Assembly: GCA_963755815.1 (NCBI GenBank)
Contig: CAVWLF010000003.1
Coordinates: 124,001-188,000 of the forward strand
Length of the DNA: 64,000 nucleotides
Source of the DNA: Palsa-506 sp963755815
GTDB lineage: Bacteria; Actinomycetota; Actinomycetes; Streptosporangiales; Streptosporangiaceae
Reading direction: 5' to 3'
The stretch's first letter is position 1; the number at the start of each line of letters is the position of its first letter. Below are positions 44,617 through 54,308 of this stretch, piece by piece. The notes below the pieces were generated by a model. That model saw nothing but the letters and a program-made list of their open reading frames with translations, was not told where the DNA came from and searched no databases. The position numbers were made by a program, and so were the translations under genes.

Positions 44617-45987
44617 ATGGGTGGTGGCGTGCCGGCGCATCAACGGGCTACGCCGACTGCCGGGGAGCGCGTGGCCGCGCTCGCGGCCCTGGTCACGGAG
44701 GTGGCGGCGGTCGGCCTGGTGCTGGCCGGGATCGTCGCTCACCTGATCCCGATCATCGCCGCCGCCGTCTGCCTGCTCATCTGCGTCGTTGGCTGCTGGT
44801 ACCTGGTCTCCCGGCGCGGCGTGGTCCGGGTGGTCTCGGCCATCGTGGCCGTGGCGTTCCTGGCCGCCGCCATCACCAGCCTCGTTTTTGCCGACCTCAG
44901 CCTCTGGCGGCTCGCGCTGGTGATCGTCCTGTCCGTGCTGTCGGTCGGCCTGGCCCGGCATGCGCTCCGGCGCGATGCCCAGGCGGTCCGGGCCGGCGTA
45001 GCGCAGCAGGTGAATGCGGCCCTGCCCGACTACCCCGTGCTGATCATGAATCCGAAGTCCGGCGGGGGGAAGGCCGAGCGGTTCCACCTGGCCGATGAAT
45101 GCCGCAAGCGCGGGATCGAGCCGGTGCTGCTCGAATCCGGCGATGACTTGCTCCAGCTGGCCCAGGACGCCGTCAGCCGGGGCGCGGACGTGATCGGGAT
45201 GGCCGGCGGTGACGGCTCGCAGGCTCTGGTCGCCTCGGTCGCCGCCCAGCACGACATCCCGTACGTGTGCGTGCCCGCGGGCACCCGGAATCATTTCGCC
45301 CTCGATCTCGGGCTGGATCGCAGCGACGTGACCGGCGCGCTCGACGCGTTCGCGGACGGAATCGAGCGCCGTATCGACCTGGCCACGGTCAACGGCCGGA
45401 CGTTCGTGAACAACGCCTCGCTCGGGCTGTACGCGAAGGTGGTGCAGTCACCGGAGTACCGGGACGCGAAGCTCAGGACGGCGGCGACGATGCTGCCCGA
45501 CCTCATCGGTCCCGACTCCGCCCCGCTGGACCTGCGCTTTACCGGCCCGGATGACACCGAGGCGACCCGCGCCCAGCTGATCCTGGTCTCGAACGACCCC
45601 TATCAGCTGGTCCAGCTCGGCGGGCGGGGCACGCGCGAGCGGATCGACACCGGAGTGCTCGGCGTGGTGGCGGTCACCATCGCCGATGCCGCCGCCGCCA
45701 GCCGCTTCGCCGCGCTCGAGGCCACTGGCCAGCTCCACCGCTTCCCCGGCTGGCTGGAATGGAGCGCGCCGCGGTTCGAGGTCAGCGCCGGCGGGCCGGT
45801 GGAAGTGGGCGTCGACGGCGAGGCGCTGATGATGGATTCGCCGGTGGTATTCGAATCCAGGCCCGGCGCGCTGCGAGTGCGCCTGCCGCGGCGCAAGGTC
45901 GGGGCCTCACCTGCCGCGCGGGCGGTGAATCTGCTGTCGGCCTCGACGGTCGCGGAACTCTGGCAGGTGGCTGCCGCGTCCCGCTGA
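44617..45987 (+). CDS. Diacylglycerol kinase-like lipid kinase with N-terminal membrane helices
   Basis: A 457-aa protein if started at ATG 44617 (GTG 44629 also in frame). Three hydrophobic stretches at about 22-95 are followed by a DAGK catalytic domain with YPVLIMNPKSGGGKAERFH, the nucleotide motif VIGMAGGDGSQALVA and VPAGTRNHFALDLGLDR. The C-terminal beta region ends VFESRPGALRVRLPRRK. It should phosphorylate diacylglycerol or a sphingoid or polyprenyl lipid. The gene stops before a 26-bp perfect inverted repeat. Confidence 0.88.
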   Translation: MGGGVPAHQRATPTAGERVAALAALVTEVAAVGLVLAGIVAHLIPIIAAAVCLLICVVGCWYLVSRRGVVRVVSAIVAVAFLAAAITSLVFADLSLWRLALVIVLSVLSVGLARHALRRDAQAVRAGVAQQVNAALPDYPVLIMNPKSGGGKAERFHLADECRKRGIEPVLLESGDDLLQLAQDAVSRGADVIGMAGGDGSQALVASVAAQHDIPYVCVPAGTRNHFALDLGLDRSDVTGALDAFADGIERRIDLATVNGRTFVNNASLGLYAKVVQSPEYRDAKLRTAATMLPDLIGPDSAPLDLRFTGPDDTEATRAQLILVSNDPYQLVQLGGRGTRERIDTGVLGVVAVTIADAAAASRFAALEATGQLHRFPGWLEWSAPRFEVSAGGPVEVGVDGEALMMDSPVVFESRPGALRVRLPRRKVGASPAARAVNLLSASTVAELWQVAAASR

Positions 45988-46022
45988 CCAGAGACGACCG
46001 CCGCCTAACGGCCCGTCAGTCG

Positions 46023-46082
46023 TTAGCGGTTACGATTTAGCCGGTTTCTGGCCGCGGAAACCGGCTAAATCGTAACCGCTAA
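46023..46082. terminator. 26-bp perfect inverted repeat (bidirectional terminator candidate)
   Basis: TTAGCGGTTACGATTTAGCC (46023-46042) begins a 26-base arm that pairs without mismatch with 46057-46082 across an 8-base loop, TGGCCGCG. The arms are only about 42% G+C, unlike the rest of the region. It separates the lipid-kinase gene (+) from the degenerate S8 peptidase (-), and its right arm overlaps that gene's stop codon. Such perfect, long, AT-rich stems are unusual for ordinary terminators but suit a bidirectional one. Confidence 0.7.
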
Positions 46083-48935
46083 TTCGTGCCATGCTGAGTG
46101 CGGCTGGCTCGGCTGACTCGACCCGGCCCAGCATTGCGGGGGGGTAAGGGGGCCTACTTGGGTGGGCGCCTCCTTGATCGTGTAGGTGTACGGGATCGCG
46201 GCCAGCTCGTCACCTGCCTCCTGGCCGTAGGGCAGGATGTCGCCGACAAAGTCATCGACGTACAGGTCGCCGCTGACCACCGTGCCAGCCGGGCCGGCCG
46301 GGGTGATGGTGACGTTGATGGTGCCGGTCTGGCCCGGGTCGAGGACCAGCGGCGAGAACGACGCCGACGGGTTGACGGCCTGCTGCCAGAAGTCACCCGC
46401 TGGCGGCGGTGATCGCCGGGTCGAACGCCTTCGCCGTGGCGGACATGCTCATGCTCACGGTGCCGGCCGGCGCGTCCCGGTACGGCCGCCTCAGCGGGTA
46501 CCGCGTCCAGGCGCCGGAGGTGACCACGCCGTCCGGCGGGGGTAGGAACCCGACGGGTGGTGCTGCACAGCGACCCGGGCGGGCGGGCTGCTGGACAGGT
46601 CCGGGTCGCCGCTGGCCGGGCTGAAGTCAAACTGGACTGGCAGGCTCGCGCTGGCCGATACTGCGACGCCAGAGGTCTGCGTGGGCACCAGCCAGAACGG
46701 CGGGCTGGTGACCAGCGGCAGGCTGATCCCGGTGTCGCTTGTGCCGAACTGCGTGGCCAGCGTCATCGTGGACGTGGCGGCGAGCCGGGCATCGGCGTAG
46801 AAGTCCTCCGGCGCGGCCCCGTTGTTGGTGATCGTCACTGGGACGGTCACCGGGGTACCCGCGGCCAGCAGGTGCCTGCGCTGTCCGGCAGGCCAGCTGC
46901 TGCCGCACTGACGTGGTCGAGGCGGATGTTGCCGGTGAAGTGCTGGGAGACCTCGTCTCCCGCCACCGGGTTGGCGAAATCCACGATGAGCGTCCAGACG
47001 CCGGGGATCGGATCGAGCGAGTAGGCGGTCAGCGACAGCTCAGGGCTCAGGCTTACCGGCCGGTATTGAAGTTCCCGGTCTCCAGGGAGTTCTGGCCGTA
47101 GCCCGCCACGTCCCGTCCGGGCTGACCAGGTAGGCGCCGACCGGATCGCTCGCGTCATTGGCCAGCGAGAGGCTGGCGGCGATGCTCTTGTGCCGGCCCG
47201 ATCCGGATCTGGTAGTAGTCGACCTGCCCTTCGCCGGAGGGCGCCCGTTACCGCGGACAGCCGCCGCGAAGTGCCGCCCTGAGCGTCCCAGCGTCGGAGC
47301 GTCCCGGGATCGAGGTGCTCTCCGGGCCGAGCACGCTGTCAACGCCGCCGAGATCCGAGCTCAGCCGATCGACCGGCGGAGTCGCCGGGCGCGGCCGGAC
47401 TGTCGCCGCGACGGTGACGGTCCTGCGGCGCGGGCGCCAGGTGAGATGCTGGGCGGCGAGACCAGGCCGAACGACGCGAATCGCTGAGTCGCTACCCGCC
47501 ACGGGATCGTCCCGTTGGTCCGCCGTCGGCGGCGACATCCCGAAGATGACGGGTCCAGGTACCAGGTACCGGCTGCCTGACATCTGCGTTGCCGATTGCC
47601 GACGCCCTGCGGCAGCGAGTGCGAGGCGAGACGGCCGCGAGGGTCGATCAGGATCAGCCGCAACCGGGCGTTGTTGTCGGAGCCGGGTGGGGACGGGTAG
47701 GCAGGGAAGCGCCCAGCCGGGCGGCGCCGGCGACGTTGAAGTGGATGACCGCATAGTTGTTCGGCAGGCCTGGTAGTTCGTGAACTGAGGGCTGGTGGTG
47801 TCGCTCAGGGTGACCGAGCCGGTCTGCACTCGGTCGGGCCCGACGCTGCCGTGCAGTGCCGGACTGCGCTCCGCGCGGTGTTGGTCACGGTGACCTGCCA
47901 GCTGTGCCTGCTGCCGGCCCGCCGACCGCGGTCTTGGCTGTGCTGGTCAGCAGCGTGTTCGCCGGTCGGCGACGGTGAGCCGCTGGCCGTGTGCACGGAC
48001 TCGGCCAGCTCGACTGCCTTGTAGCTGTTCAGCAGCCGGCGCCTGCTCGGCGGCGGGGGCGCCGAGTTGGTGCGGTGCTGGTCAGGATCTGCTTGATCGG
48101 GCCGGGAGTCGCGCCGCCGTGGGTCTGCGTGCAGGATGACCAGCGCTGCGGCGCCCGCCACGACCGGCTATGACTCGCTGGTCCCCTGCTCTCCCGATGT
48201 CGGAGGACTGTGCCCTTGAGATCGATGCAGCCGGCGAAGATCGGAGCTGGCGTCGCAGGACGCGAAGCTCAGATCGCCGGGTGCGACCATGTCGACCGTG
48301 CCGGCGTTCTCGCTGGAATCCGCCAGAACCAGCGAGCTGATGTTGTCGCCCAGCCAGCCGGTGGTCGCGAAGTAACGCGCGGCGCCGTAGTTGGTCTGAG
48401 CGTAGAAGCGGAACTCCGTCGACCCGCCGGCCGAGATCACCTCGGGTCCTGGCCGGGGAGCCGATCGTGCTGGTCGAGCCCGCTCGCCGCTCGACACGGC
48501 TCACCGCGACGCGCCGCGACCGCGGCTCTGAACTGCTCGGTCGCTCCAGCGCGTCACGTCCGGGAACGGGTTGGAGCCGAACGACCGTAGCACGTGACGT
48601 GATCGGTCCGACCGCAGCTGATGGCCTGCAGGAAGGGACCGGCGGTGACCCGACCGGAGCCGAACACGTCGAGCCCGACCAGCGAGGCGCCGGGGGCCAC
48701 GCCCCGATCCGGACGCTGCACGCCGCCGGGGTCCGGCTGCGCGCTGAAGCCGCCACGACACAGACGTGCACGCCCTGGCCGGCGACCGCGCCGGCACGAG
48801 GAACGCCCTCGCCGCCGGCCGGCTGGCCGGCCCGTCGCCGCTGAAGCCCTGGCAGTCACCGCCCGCGTTGGTGGAGCCAGGATGAAGTTGACGTTGATAG
48901 GGACGACACCGACGGCGATCCAGGCGACCTCACGC
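46065..48935 (-). pseudogene. S8 (subtilisin-family) peptidase, shattered by at least eight frameshifts and substitutions
   Basis: Conserved peptidase blocks appear in order on the minus strand but in different frames: AWIAVGVVPINVNFI (catalytic-Asp region; Asp codon replaced by GTC Val at 48911-48913), GVAPGASLVGLDVFGSG, GSNPFPDVT, STIGSPA, EVISAGGSTEFRFYAQTNYG, GTSES (catalytic Ser codon at 48177-48179), a VAGAAALVI helix, LLNSYKAVELAESV, then C-terminal beta domains (SPELSLTAYSLDPIPGVWTL, VPVTITNNGAAPEDFYADAR, SGDLYVDDFVGDILPYGQEA). Its stop lies in the 26-bp inverted repeat. The catalytic His region was not found. Upstream of about 48,936 the coding sequence dissolves into T-poor DNA. It is either a decayed secreted protease or badly sequenced DNA. 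Confidence 0.75.
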
Positions 48936-49560
48936 CCGCGCCGGTGATGCAGAGCGACGAGCGGTCTGAGCGCGGGAGACGGAGCGGTACGTCGGGCAGG
49001 CCCGGGCGGGCGGCCCGTGACGCCGCGCGCGGGGACACGTGGGGCGCCAGAGAAAAGCGAAGAAAAAGAGAAGACCGACGGCGAGAAAGGGCGACGGCCC
49101 AAGAGGCGGCGGGGCGCCCCGGACCACGACCGGGAGACAAACGCACGCCGGAGGCGACCGGAGAGAGGCCCGCCCGGACACCGAGGCGAGAGCGCGACGA
49201 CAGACGGAGGGCGATGTGCGGGCGGCACCTGACGCAGACGCGCACAGCGGCGCCTGAGCGCGCGATCGCGGCGGAGCGCGGAGGACGCGCGGGCCGCGGC
49301 GCGCGGCGCCGGCCCAGACGACGACACGCGACGACACGCGGACAGCTGCGCGGCCAGCGCGGCGTCATCGGCGCGAAGCGCGCGCGACCGACCGGCGAGG
49401 CGCCGCCGACGCGGCAAGGACGCCGGGACGGGCGGCACGGCCGCGCCACCACGAGACGGAAACGCCGGCCGGCGGCCGAGGCCCCCGCCACGCGCGAGCC
49501 GCTGCAGCCAACGAAGGCGGCTATCTGGCCGTACGGTGAAGCGGACCTCGCGCGACTGGT
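48936..49560. other. T-depleted, gene-free island upstream of the S8 peptidase
   Basis: Read on the + strand, 49021-49500 has only 9 T in 480 bases (about 2%) while A stays near 20%; flanking DNA has normal T. Long open frames on both strands are Arg-rich nonsense caused by this bias and I do not regard them as genes. The N-terminus, signal sequence and promoter of the S8 peptidase would be expected here but cannot be recognised. Confidence 0.7.
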
Positions 49561-49641
49561 GTGACCACAGAGGCACGCGGGACGCCGCGATATATGAATG
49601 CGGACGCTATCAGGATGAGCGGCGGGAGATCAAAAGATAAC

Positions 49642-49650
49642 TGTGGATAA
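49642..49650 (-). promoter_or_regulatory. Single DnaA-box-like 9-mer
   Basis: TTATCCACA on the minus strand (TGTGGATAA on +) is a perfect match to the canonical DnaA box, in an AT-rich stretch of about 160 bases (49570-49730). It is a single copy with no cluster and no dnaA/dnaN genes nearby, so I read it as a chance or minor site, not an origin. Confidence 0.3.
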
Positions 49651-49769
49651 CGACGTCTCGGGTGTGGTTCAGGCGGTAATCGTTAATGCAACGAAATAAT
49701 AGGAAGATAAATTGGGAGGTCAGGTAAATTGCGCCGGTTAGCCTGTGGTGCACATCATCAGCGGCGGCG

Positions 49770-50528
49770 TCAGTCGTCATCCGGCGCGGTGCCGATTCCG
49801 AGCGCCCGCTCGATGCCCGTCAGCCGGTCGCTGATCGAGTCCAGGCGGCTCAGGGCCTCGGTCAGCTTCGCGGTCAGGCTGGCGCTCTCGGCCGGGTTGA
49901 TGCGGCCGCCCGGACTCGCGCTCTCCGCCCGTCCCGCGCTCGCGGCCCCGCGCTCTCAGCCCGCCGCGCTCGCGACCCGCCCGGCGCTCTCGGCCGGCCT
50001 GGCGCTCTCGGCTGGCCCGGCGCTCTCGGGCCCGCCGCTGCTCTCGGCCGGGCCGGCGGCTGGGCCGCGGCTGGCATTTCCTCCGTCTCCGGGGTGCCCG
50101 CCTTCATCTGGATGACCTGCTGGCGCACCTTGTTCAGGTTGCCGTCCAGCTTGATCAGGACCTGCGCGGCCACGCCCTCACCCTCGCGGATGAGGCCGAG
50201 CAGGATGTGCTCGGTGCCGATGTAGCTGTCACCAAGCTGCATAGCCTCGCGCAGCGAGAGCTCAAGGACCTTCTTGGCCCGCGGCGTGAACGGGATGGTC
50301 CCCGGACGGGGCGTGCTGGCCCGTTCCGATGATCTCCTGGACCTGCTCACGCACCGCCTCCAGCCCGATCCCGAGCGCCTGGAGGGCCTTCGCGGCGATG
50401 CCCTCGCTCTCGCGGACGAGGCCGAGCAGGATGTGCTCGGTGCCGATGTAGTTGTGCTTGAGCAGCCTGGCCTCTTCCTGGGCCAGGACCACGACGTTGC
50501 GTGCCCGGTCGGTGAATCTCTCGAACAT
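49770..50528 (-). pseudogene. Tandem Clp-N-domain protein without ATPase domain (copy 1), frameshifted
   Basis: Resembles the N-terminal half of ClpC. It begins MFERFTDRARNVVVLAQEEA and carries two Clp_N repeats (HNYIGTEHILLGLVRESEG; SYIGTEHILLGLIREGEG). The frame shifts near 50,300, inside a CCCCGTCCGGGG stretch, and again near 50,060, then runs through hexapeptide repeats of the Pro-Ala-Glu-Ser-Ala-Gly type; a TGA lies in the repeats at 49956-49958, after which the frame reads on to AESASLTAKLTEALSRLDSI and a coiled end stopping at 49770. No AAA+ module follows. Paralogue of the gene at 55462. Probable role: substrate adaptor or regulator of Clp. Confidence 0.75.
49880..50060 (-). repeat. 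18-bp-type repeats encoding Glu-Ser-Ala-Gly/Arg-Pro-Ala
   Basis: About eight imperfect copies of GAGAGCGCCGGGCCGGCC on the minus strand, inside the C-terminal part of Clp-N protein copy 1. They encode an acidic Ser/Ala/Pro linker. Repeat slippage here may explain the frame disturbances of the gene. Confidence 0.65.
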
Positions 50529-50694
50529 TTTTCACACCACCCTGCTCGCGAAGCCGCGGCGTTCGGCGAGCGACCGCCCGGCGGGGTCCGATGACGACTT
50601 CCGCGACCCTCCCAGTCTGCACCTCGCAGCGGGGTTGTCCATGACGCCCGTGGCGACCTTGCCGGGCCGCCCGTTCCCGCCTACCGTTCGTCGC

Positions 50695-51003
50695 ATGACC
50701 GTCAAACTCGTGGTCCTGTACACCCACCCCGATGACGCGGAGGCCTTTGACCGGCATTATCTCGATATCCACATGCCACTGGTGGGCCAGATTCCCGGCC
50801 TGCTGCGGGCCGAGGCCGCCCAGGTCGTCACCGCGCTGGATGGCGGCGAGCATACCTACTACCGGATCACCGAGATGTACTTCGCCAGCCAGGCCGCGCT
50901 CGGCGCGGCCTTCTCCTCGGCCGAGGGCAAGGCCACCGCGGCCGACTACCAGAAGATCGCCCCGGCCGGCTCGCGGATGTTCGTGGCCAGCCTCGACGAC
51001 TGA
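50695..51003 (+). CDS. EthD-domain protein
   Basis: A 102-aa dimeric alpha/beta-barrel protein. The family phrases are VKLVVLYTHPDDAEAFDRHY, HMPLVGQIPGLLRAEAAQV and a final RMFVASLDD. EthD-type proteins accompany many oxidations and polyketide cyclisations, but this one has no such partner nearby. It is divergent from Clp-N copy 1. No ribosome site is clear; ATG 50695 is chosen by family alignment. Confidence 0.83.
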   Translation: MTVKLVVLYTHPDDAEAFDRHYLDIHMPLVGQIPGLLRAEAAQVVTALDGGEHTYYRITEMYFASQAALGAAFSSAEGKATAADYQKIAPAGSRMFVASLDD

Positions 51004-51197
51004 CCGGTATACCCGGGCCCCAGGAGATCCGTACCAGGGCGTGCCGCCATCGGCTAGCCTCGATCCTTCGTGCCCTTGGAGCGGCAGGTTTCGCAGGCCG
51101 GTGCCCGTGGTGCACCGGATCCGGTCCCGCACCTGGCCCGGCGCCGGTGCCGTAGCTCCAGGCCGGTAAACGACCGGGCTGCCCCGGAGGTATCGCA

Positions 51198-53796
51198 ATG
51201 ACTGAGCAGTACGTGCTGGATCTGCACGAGGCTGACGCGACGCAGGTTGCGGTCGTGGGCGGCAAGGGCGTGCACCTGGGCGAGCTGTCGCGGATCGAGG
51301 GCATCCGGGTGCCGGGCGGCTTTTGCGTAACGACGGACGCCTTCCGGCGGATCATGACGGAAGCGCCGTCGATCGACGACCGGCTCGATCGGCTGTCGCG
51401 CCTGAACCCGGACGACCGGGAGGCGATCCGCACGCTCAGCGCGCAGATTCGCCGGACCATCGAAGGGATTGCCATCCCGGGCGATCTCGCGGCGGCGATC
51501 ACCCGCGCGCTCGCCCGGCTCGGCGAGCAAGGCGCCTACGCCGTCCGATCCAGCGCGACGGCCGAGGACCTGCCGACGGCCTCCTTCGCCGGCCAGCAGG
51601 ACACGTACCTGAACGTCGTGGGGCCGACGGCGATCCTGCAGCACGTCAGCCGGTGCTGGGCGTCGCTGTTCACCGAGCGGGCCGTGACCTACCGCCAGCG
51701 GCACGGCATCGACCACCGGACGGTTCAGATGGCCGTGGTCGTGCAGCGGATGGTCTTCCCGGATGCGGCCGGCATCCTGTTCACGGCCGACCCCGTCACG
51801 GGCAACCGGACGGTCGCCACCGTGGACGCCAGCTTCGGCCTCGGCGAGGCCCTGGTCTCCGGCCGGGTGAACCCGGACGTCTTCAAGGTGCGGCACGGCG
51901 AGGTCGTCGCCCGGGCGATCGCCGCCAAGCAGCTTGCCGTGGACGCCCGGCCGGCCGGCGGAACGCAGGAAGTGGCGATCGACCCGCAGCGGCAGGAGCA
52001 GCCGTCGCTGACGGATGCGCAGGTCGTGCGGCTGGTGCAGCTCGGGCCGGCGGATCGAAGCGCACTTCGGCCGCCCGCAGGACATCGAATGGTGCCTGCT
52101 CGATGATGGCTTCCAGGTCGTTCAGAGCCGGCCGATCACGACGCTGTTCCCCATCCCCGAGGCCGGCGACCAGGAGAATCACGTCTACGTCTCGGTTGGT
52201 CATGGGCAGATGATGACCGACCCCATGAAGCCGCTGGGGTTCTCCGTGTGGCAGCTGACGGCCATGGTGCCGATGCACGAGGCCGGCGGGAGGCTGTTCG
52301 TCGACGTCACCGGGCGGCTGGCCTCGCCCGCGAGCCGGGCCGGCCTGCTGGACGTCATGGGCCGGGGCGATCCGCTGATCAGGGACGCCCTGGAGACCGT
52401 CCTCGGCCGCGGCGATTTCGTCCCGTCGCGCCCGGACGCGGGTCCCGGCGGGCCGCCGGCCGGCGGTGCGCCCGCCCCGATCGAGACCGATCCGGCCATC
52501 GTCACCGCGCTGATCGAGCGCAGCCAGTTGTCCAACGCCGCCCTGGAGCGCGACATCCGGGCGAAGACCGGACCGGCGCTGTTCGACTTCCTGCTGGAGG
52601 CCATCGAGGAGCTACAAGCAAGTCCTCGGTGATCCGCTGAACCTTCAGGCGATCATGGCGGGGATGGAGGCCACCTGGTGGCTCAACGACAAGCTGCAGG
52701 AGTGGCTGGGCGAGAAGAACGCGGCTGACACGCTAACGCTGTCCGCGCCCGGCAACGTCTCGTCGGAGATGGGGCTGGCGCTGCTCGACGTCGCGGACGT
52801 GATCCGCCCGCACCCGGAGGTGGTGGCGTTCCTGCATGGCGTCGAGGACGAGGGCTTCCTGGACGAGCTGCCGAAGCTCGCGGGCGGGACCGAAGCGCGG
52901 GACGCCATCGAGGCCTACCTCGACCGGTACGGCATGCGCTGCGTCGGCGAGATTGACATCACCAGGCCGCGGTGGCGCGAGCGCCCGACCACGCTCGTGC
53001 CCGTGATCCTCGACAACGTCAGGAACTTCGAGCCGGGCGCCGCCGCGCGGCGCTTCGAGCACGGGCGGCAGCAGGCGCAGCAGAAGGAACAGGACGTGCT
53101 GTCACGCTTGCGCGCCCTGCCGGACGGGGACCAGAAAGCCGGCCAGGCCAAGCGGATGATCGACCGGGTCAGAACCTTCATCGGGTACCGGGAGTACCCG
53201 AAGTACGGCATCGTCAGCCGCTCTTCATCTACAAGCAGGCCCTGCTGGCGGAGGCCGAGCGCCTCGTGCGGGCCAGCGTGCTTCCCGAGCCGGAGGACAT
53301 CTTCTACCTCACGTTCGGAGAACTCCGCGACGTCGTGCGCTCGAACCAGGTGGATGACCGGCTCATCCAGCGGCGAAAGGACGCGTTCCGGTCGTACCAT
53401 GCGCTCACGCCGCCCCGGGTGCTCACCTCGGATGGCGAGGCCGTCACCGGGGCGTACCGGCGCGACGACGGGCCGGCCGGCGCCCTGATCGGCCTGCCGG
53501 TTTCCGCCGGGACCGTCGAGGGCCGGGCCCGCGTCATCCTTGACATGGCGGAGGCCGATCTCGATGCGGGCGACATCCTGGTCACGACCTGCACGGACCC
53601 CAGCTGGTCGCCGCTGCTGGTCGGAATCGCGGGCCTGGTGACGGAGGTGGGCGGCCTGATGACCCATGGCGCGGTGATCGCCCGGGAGTACGGCTTGCCG
53701 GCCGTCGTGGGCGTGGAGCAGGCCACCCGGCTGATCCGGGACGGGCAGCGGATCCGCGTGCACGGAACCGACGGGTACGTCGAGATCCTGCCCTGA
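51198..53796 (+). pseudogene. rph: Rifampin phosphotransferase (rifamycin-inactivating), split by three frameshifts
   Basis: Transfers the beta-phosphate of ATP to rifamycins. The start ATG has GGAGGT upstream. Joined frames give about 865 aa in the RPH order: ATP-grasp (VVGGKGVHLGELSRIEGIRV, AYAVRSSATAEDLPTASFAG, GILFTADPVTGNR), rifampin-binding domain (ENHVYVSVGHGQMMTDPMKP, WLGEKNAADTL, GMRCVGEIDITRPRW), and the His swivel domain GLMTHGAVIAREYGLPAVVG with the catalytic His. Frame breaks: an extra G at 52044-52046, about 52612-52622, about 53219-53222. All conserved motifs remain. I saw no rifamycin-associated element in the 190-base upstream region. Confidence 0.9.
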
Positions 53797-53836
53797 CCGG
53801 CCACATGCCGCTCGCTTCGGGCGGTGGCGCGGTGCT

Positions 53837-53854
53837 GGGGGGGGGGGGGGGGGG
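53837..53854 (+). repeat. Run of 18 consecutive G
   Basis: An uninterrupted G18 tract in the 64-base spacer between the rph stop and the convergent small gene at 53861. No comparable homopolymer exists elsewhere in the window. It may be a polymerase-slippage hotspot or an assembly artefact. Confidence 0.85.
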
Positions 53855-53860
53855 CAGCCG

Positions 53861-54235
53861 TCAGGCCTGGTCCCGCTCGTGCAGGACGTCGCGGAGCGCC
53901 GCGCCGATCAGTTCCTTCTGATCGTCGCTCGCGTCCGGCCCGAAGATAGCCTCGGTGAGCACGCCCTGGTCCTCGCCGGACGGGTCGGCCAGATGCTCAA
54001 GCAGCACCATCACCAGCTGGCGGCGCAGCCGGTCCGCGTCGCGGATGCGCAGGCTTATTCCGTTGCCATGCCCGTGCAGCTCGAAGGCACGCGCGTGCCA
54101 GAAGATGCCCTTCAGCTTGTTGAAGTCGACTTCCGACAAAGCCAGCCCGTGCGCTTGCACGCCGGGCTCCACTTTCAGGCGAAGGTCTTCGAAGCTCGGC
54201 TCGGCGGCGGTTTCCGATGACCCGAAAGCCTGCAC
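53861..54235 (-). CDS. Small protein downstream of the NYN RNase gene, function unknown
   Basis: A 124-aa acidic, mostly helical protein starting at GTG 54235. No family is recognised. A central phrase HARAFELHGHGNGISLRIRD has three closely spaced His residues that might bind a metal. It follows the NYN-domain gene after 73 bases in the same orientation, so co-transcription and a functional link are likely. The gene ends beside a run of 18 G. Confidence 0.6.
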   Translation of the reverse strand: MQAFGSSETAAEPSFEDLRLKVEPGVQAHGLALSEVDFNKLKGIFWHARAFELHGHGNGISLRIRDADRLRRQLVMVLLEHLADPSGEDQGVLTEAIFGPDASDDQKELIGAALRDVLHERDQA

Positions 54236-54308
54236 GACAAGCCCCGGAACGATCCACAGGAGCTGTCGCTCGGCTGGCAGCCGCAGGCCCTTCCGGTGGA
54301 GCTGCCGC

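Noticed and set aside
48900..49500. Diversity-generating retroelement variable region
   Set aside because: The adenine depletion on the coding strand is suggestive, but there is no reverse transcriptase, template repeat or accessory gene in the window, and the damaged gene includes frameshifts that such elements do not make.
48944..49564. A 206-codon open frame on the + strand, and equally long frames on the minus strand at 48554-49576
   Set aside because: Products are almost pure Arg/Ala/Gly/Pro/Glu with no domain. They are open only because the DNA is T-poor, and they overlap remnants of the S8 peptidase.
49642..49650. DnaA box as evidence for a replication origin
   Set aside because: Only one box, no dnaA, dnaN, gyrB or rpmH nearby, and no box cluster.
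51004..51197. Rifamycin-associated element upstream of the phosphotransferase gene
   Set aside because: I looked for a GGGGCTTGCG...AAGGCCC-like palindrome as remembered from the literature and found none that fits convincingly.
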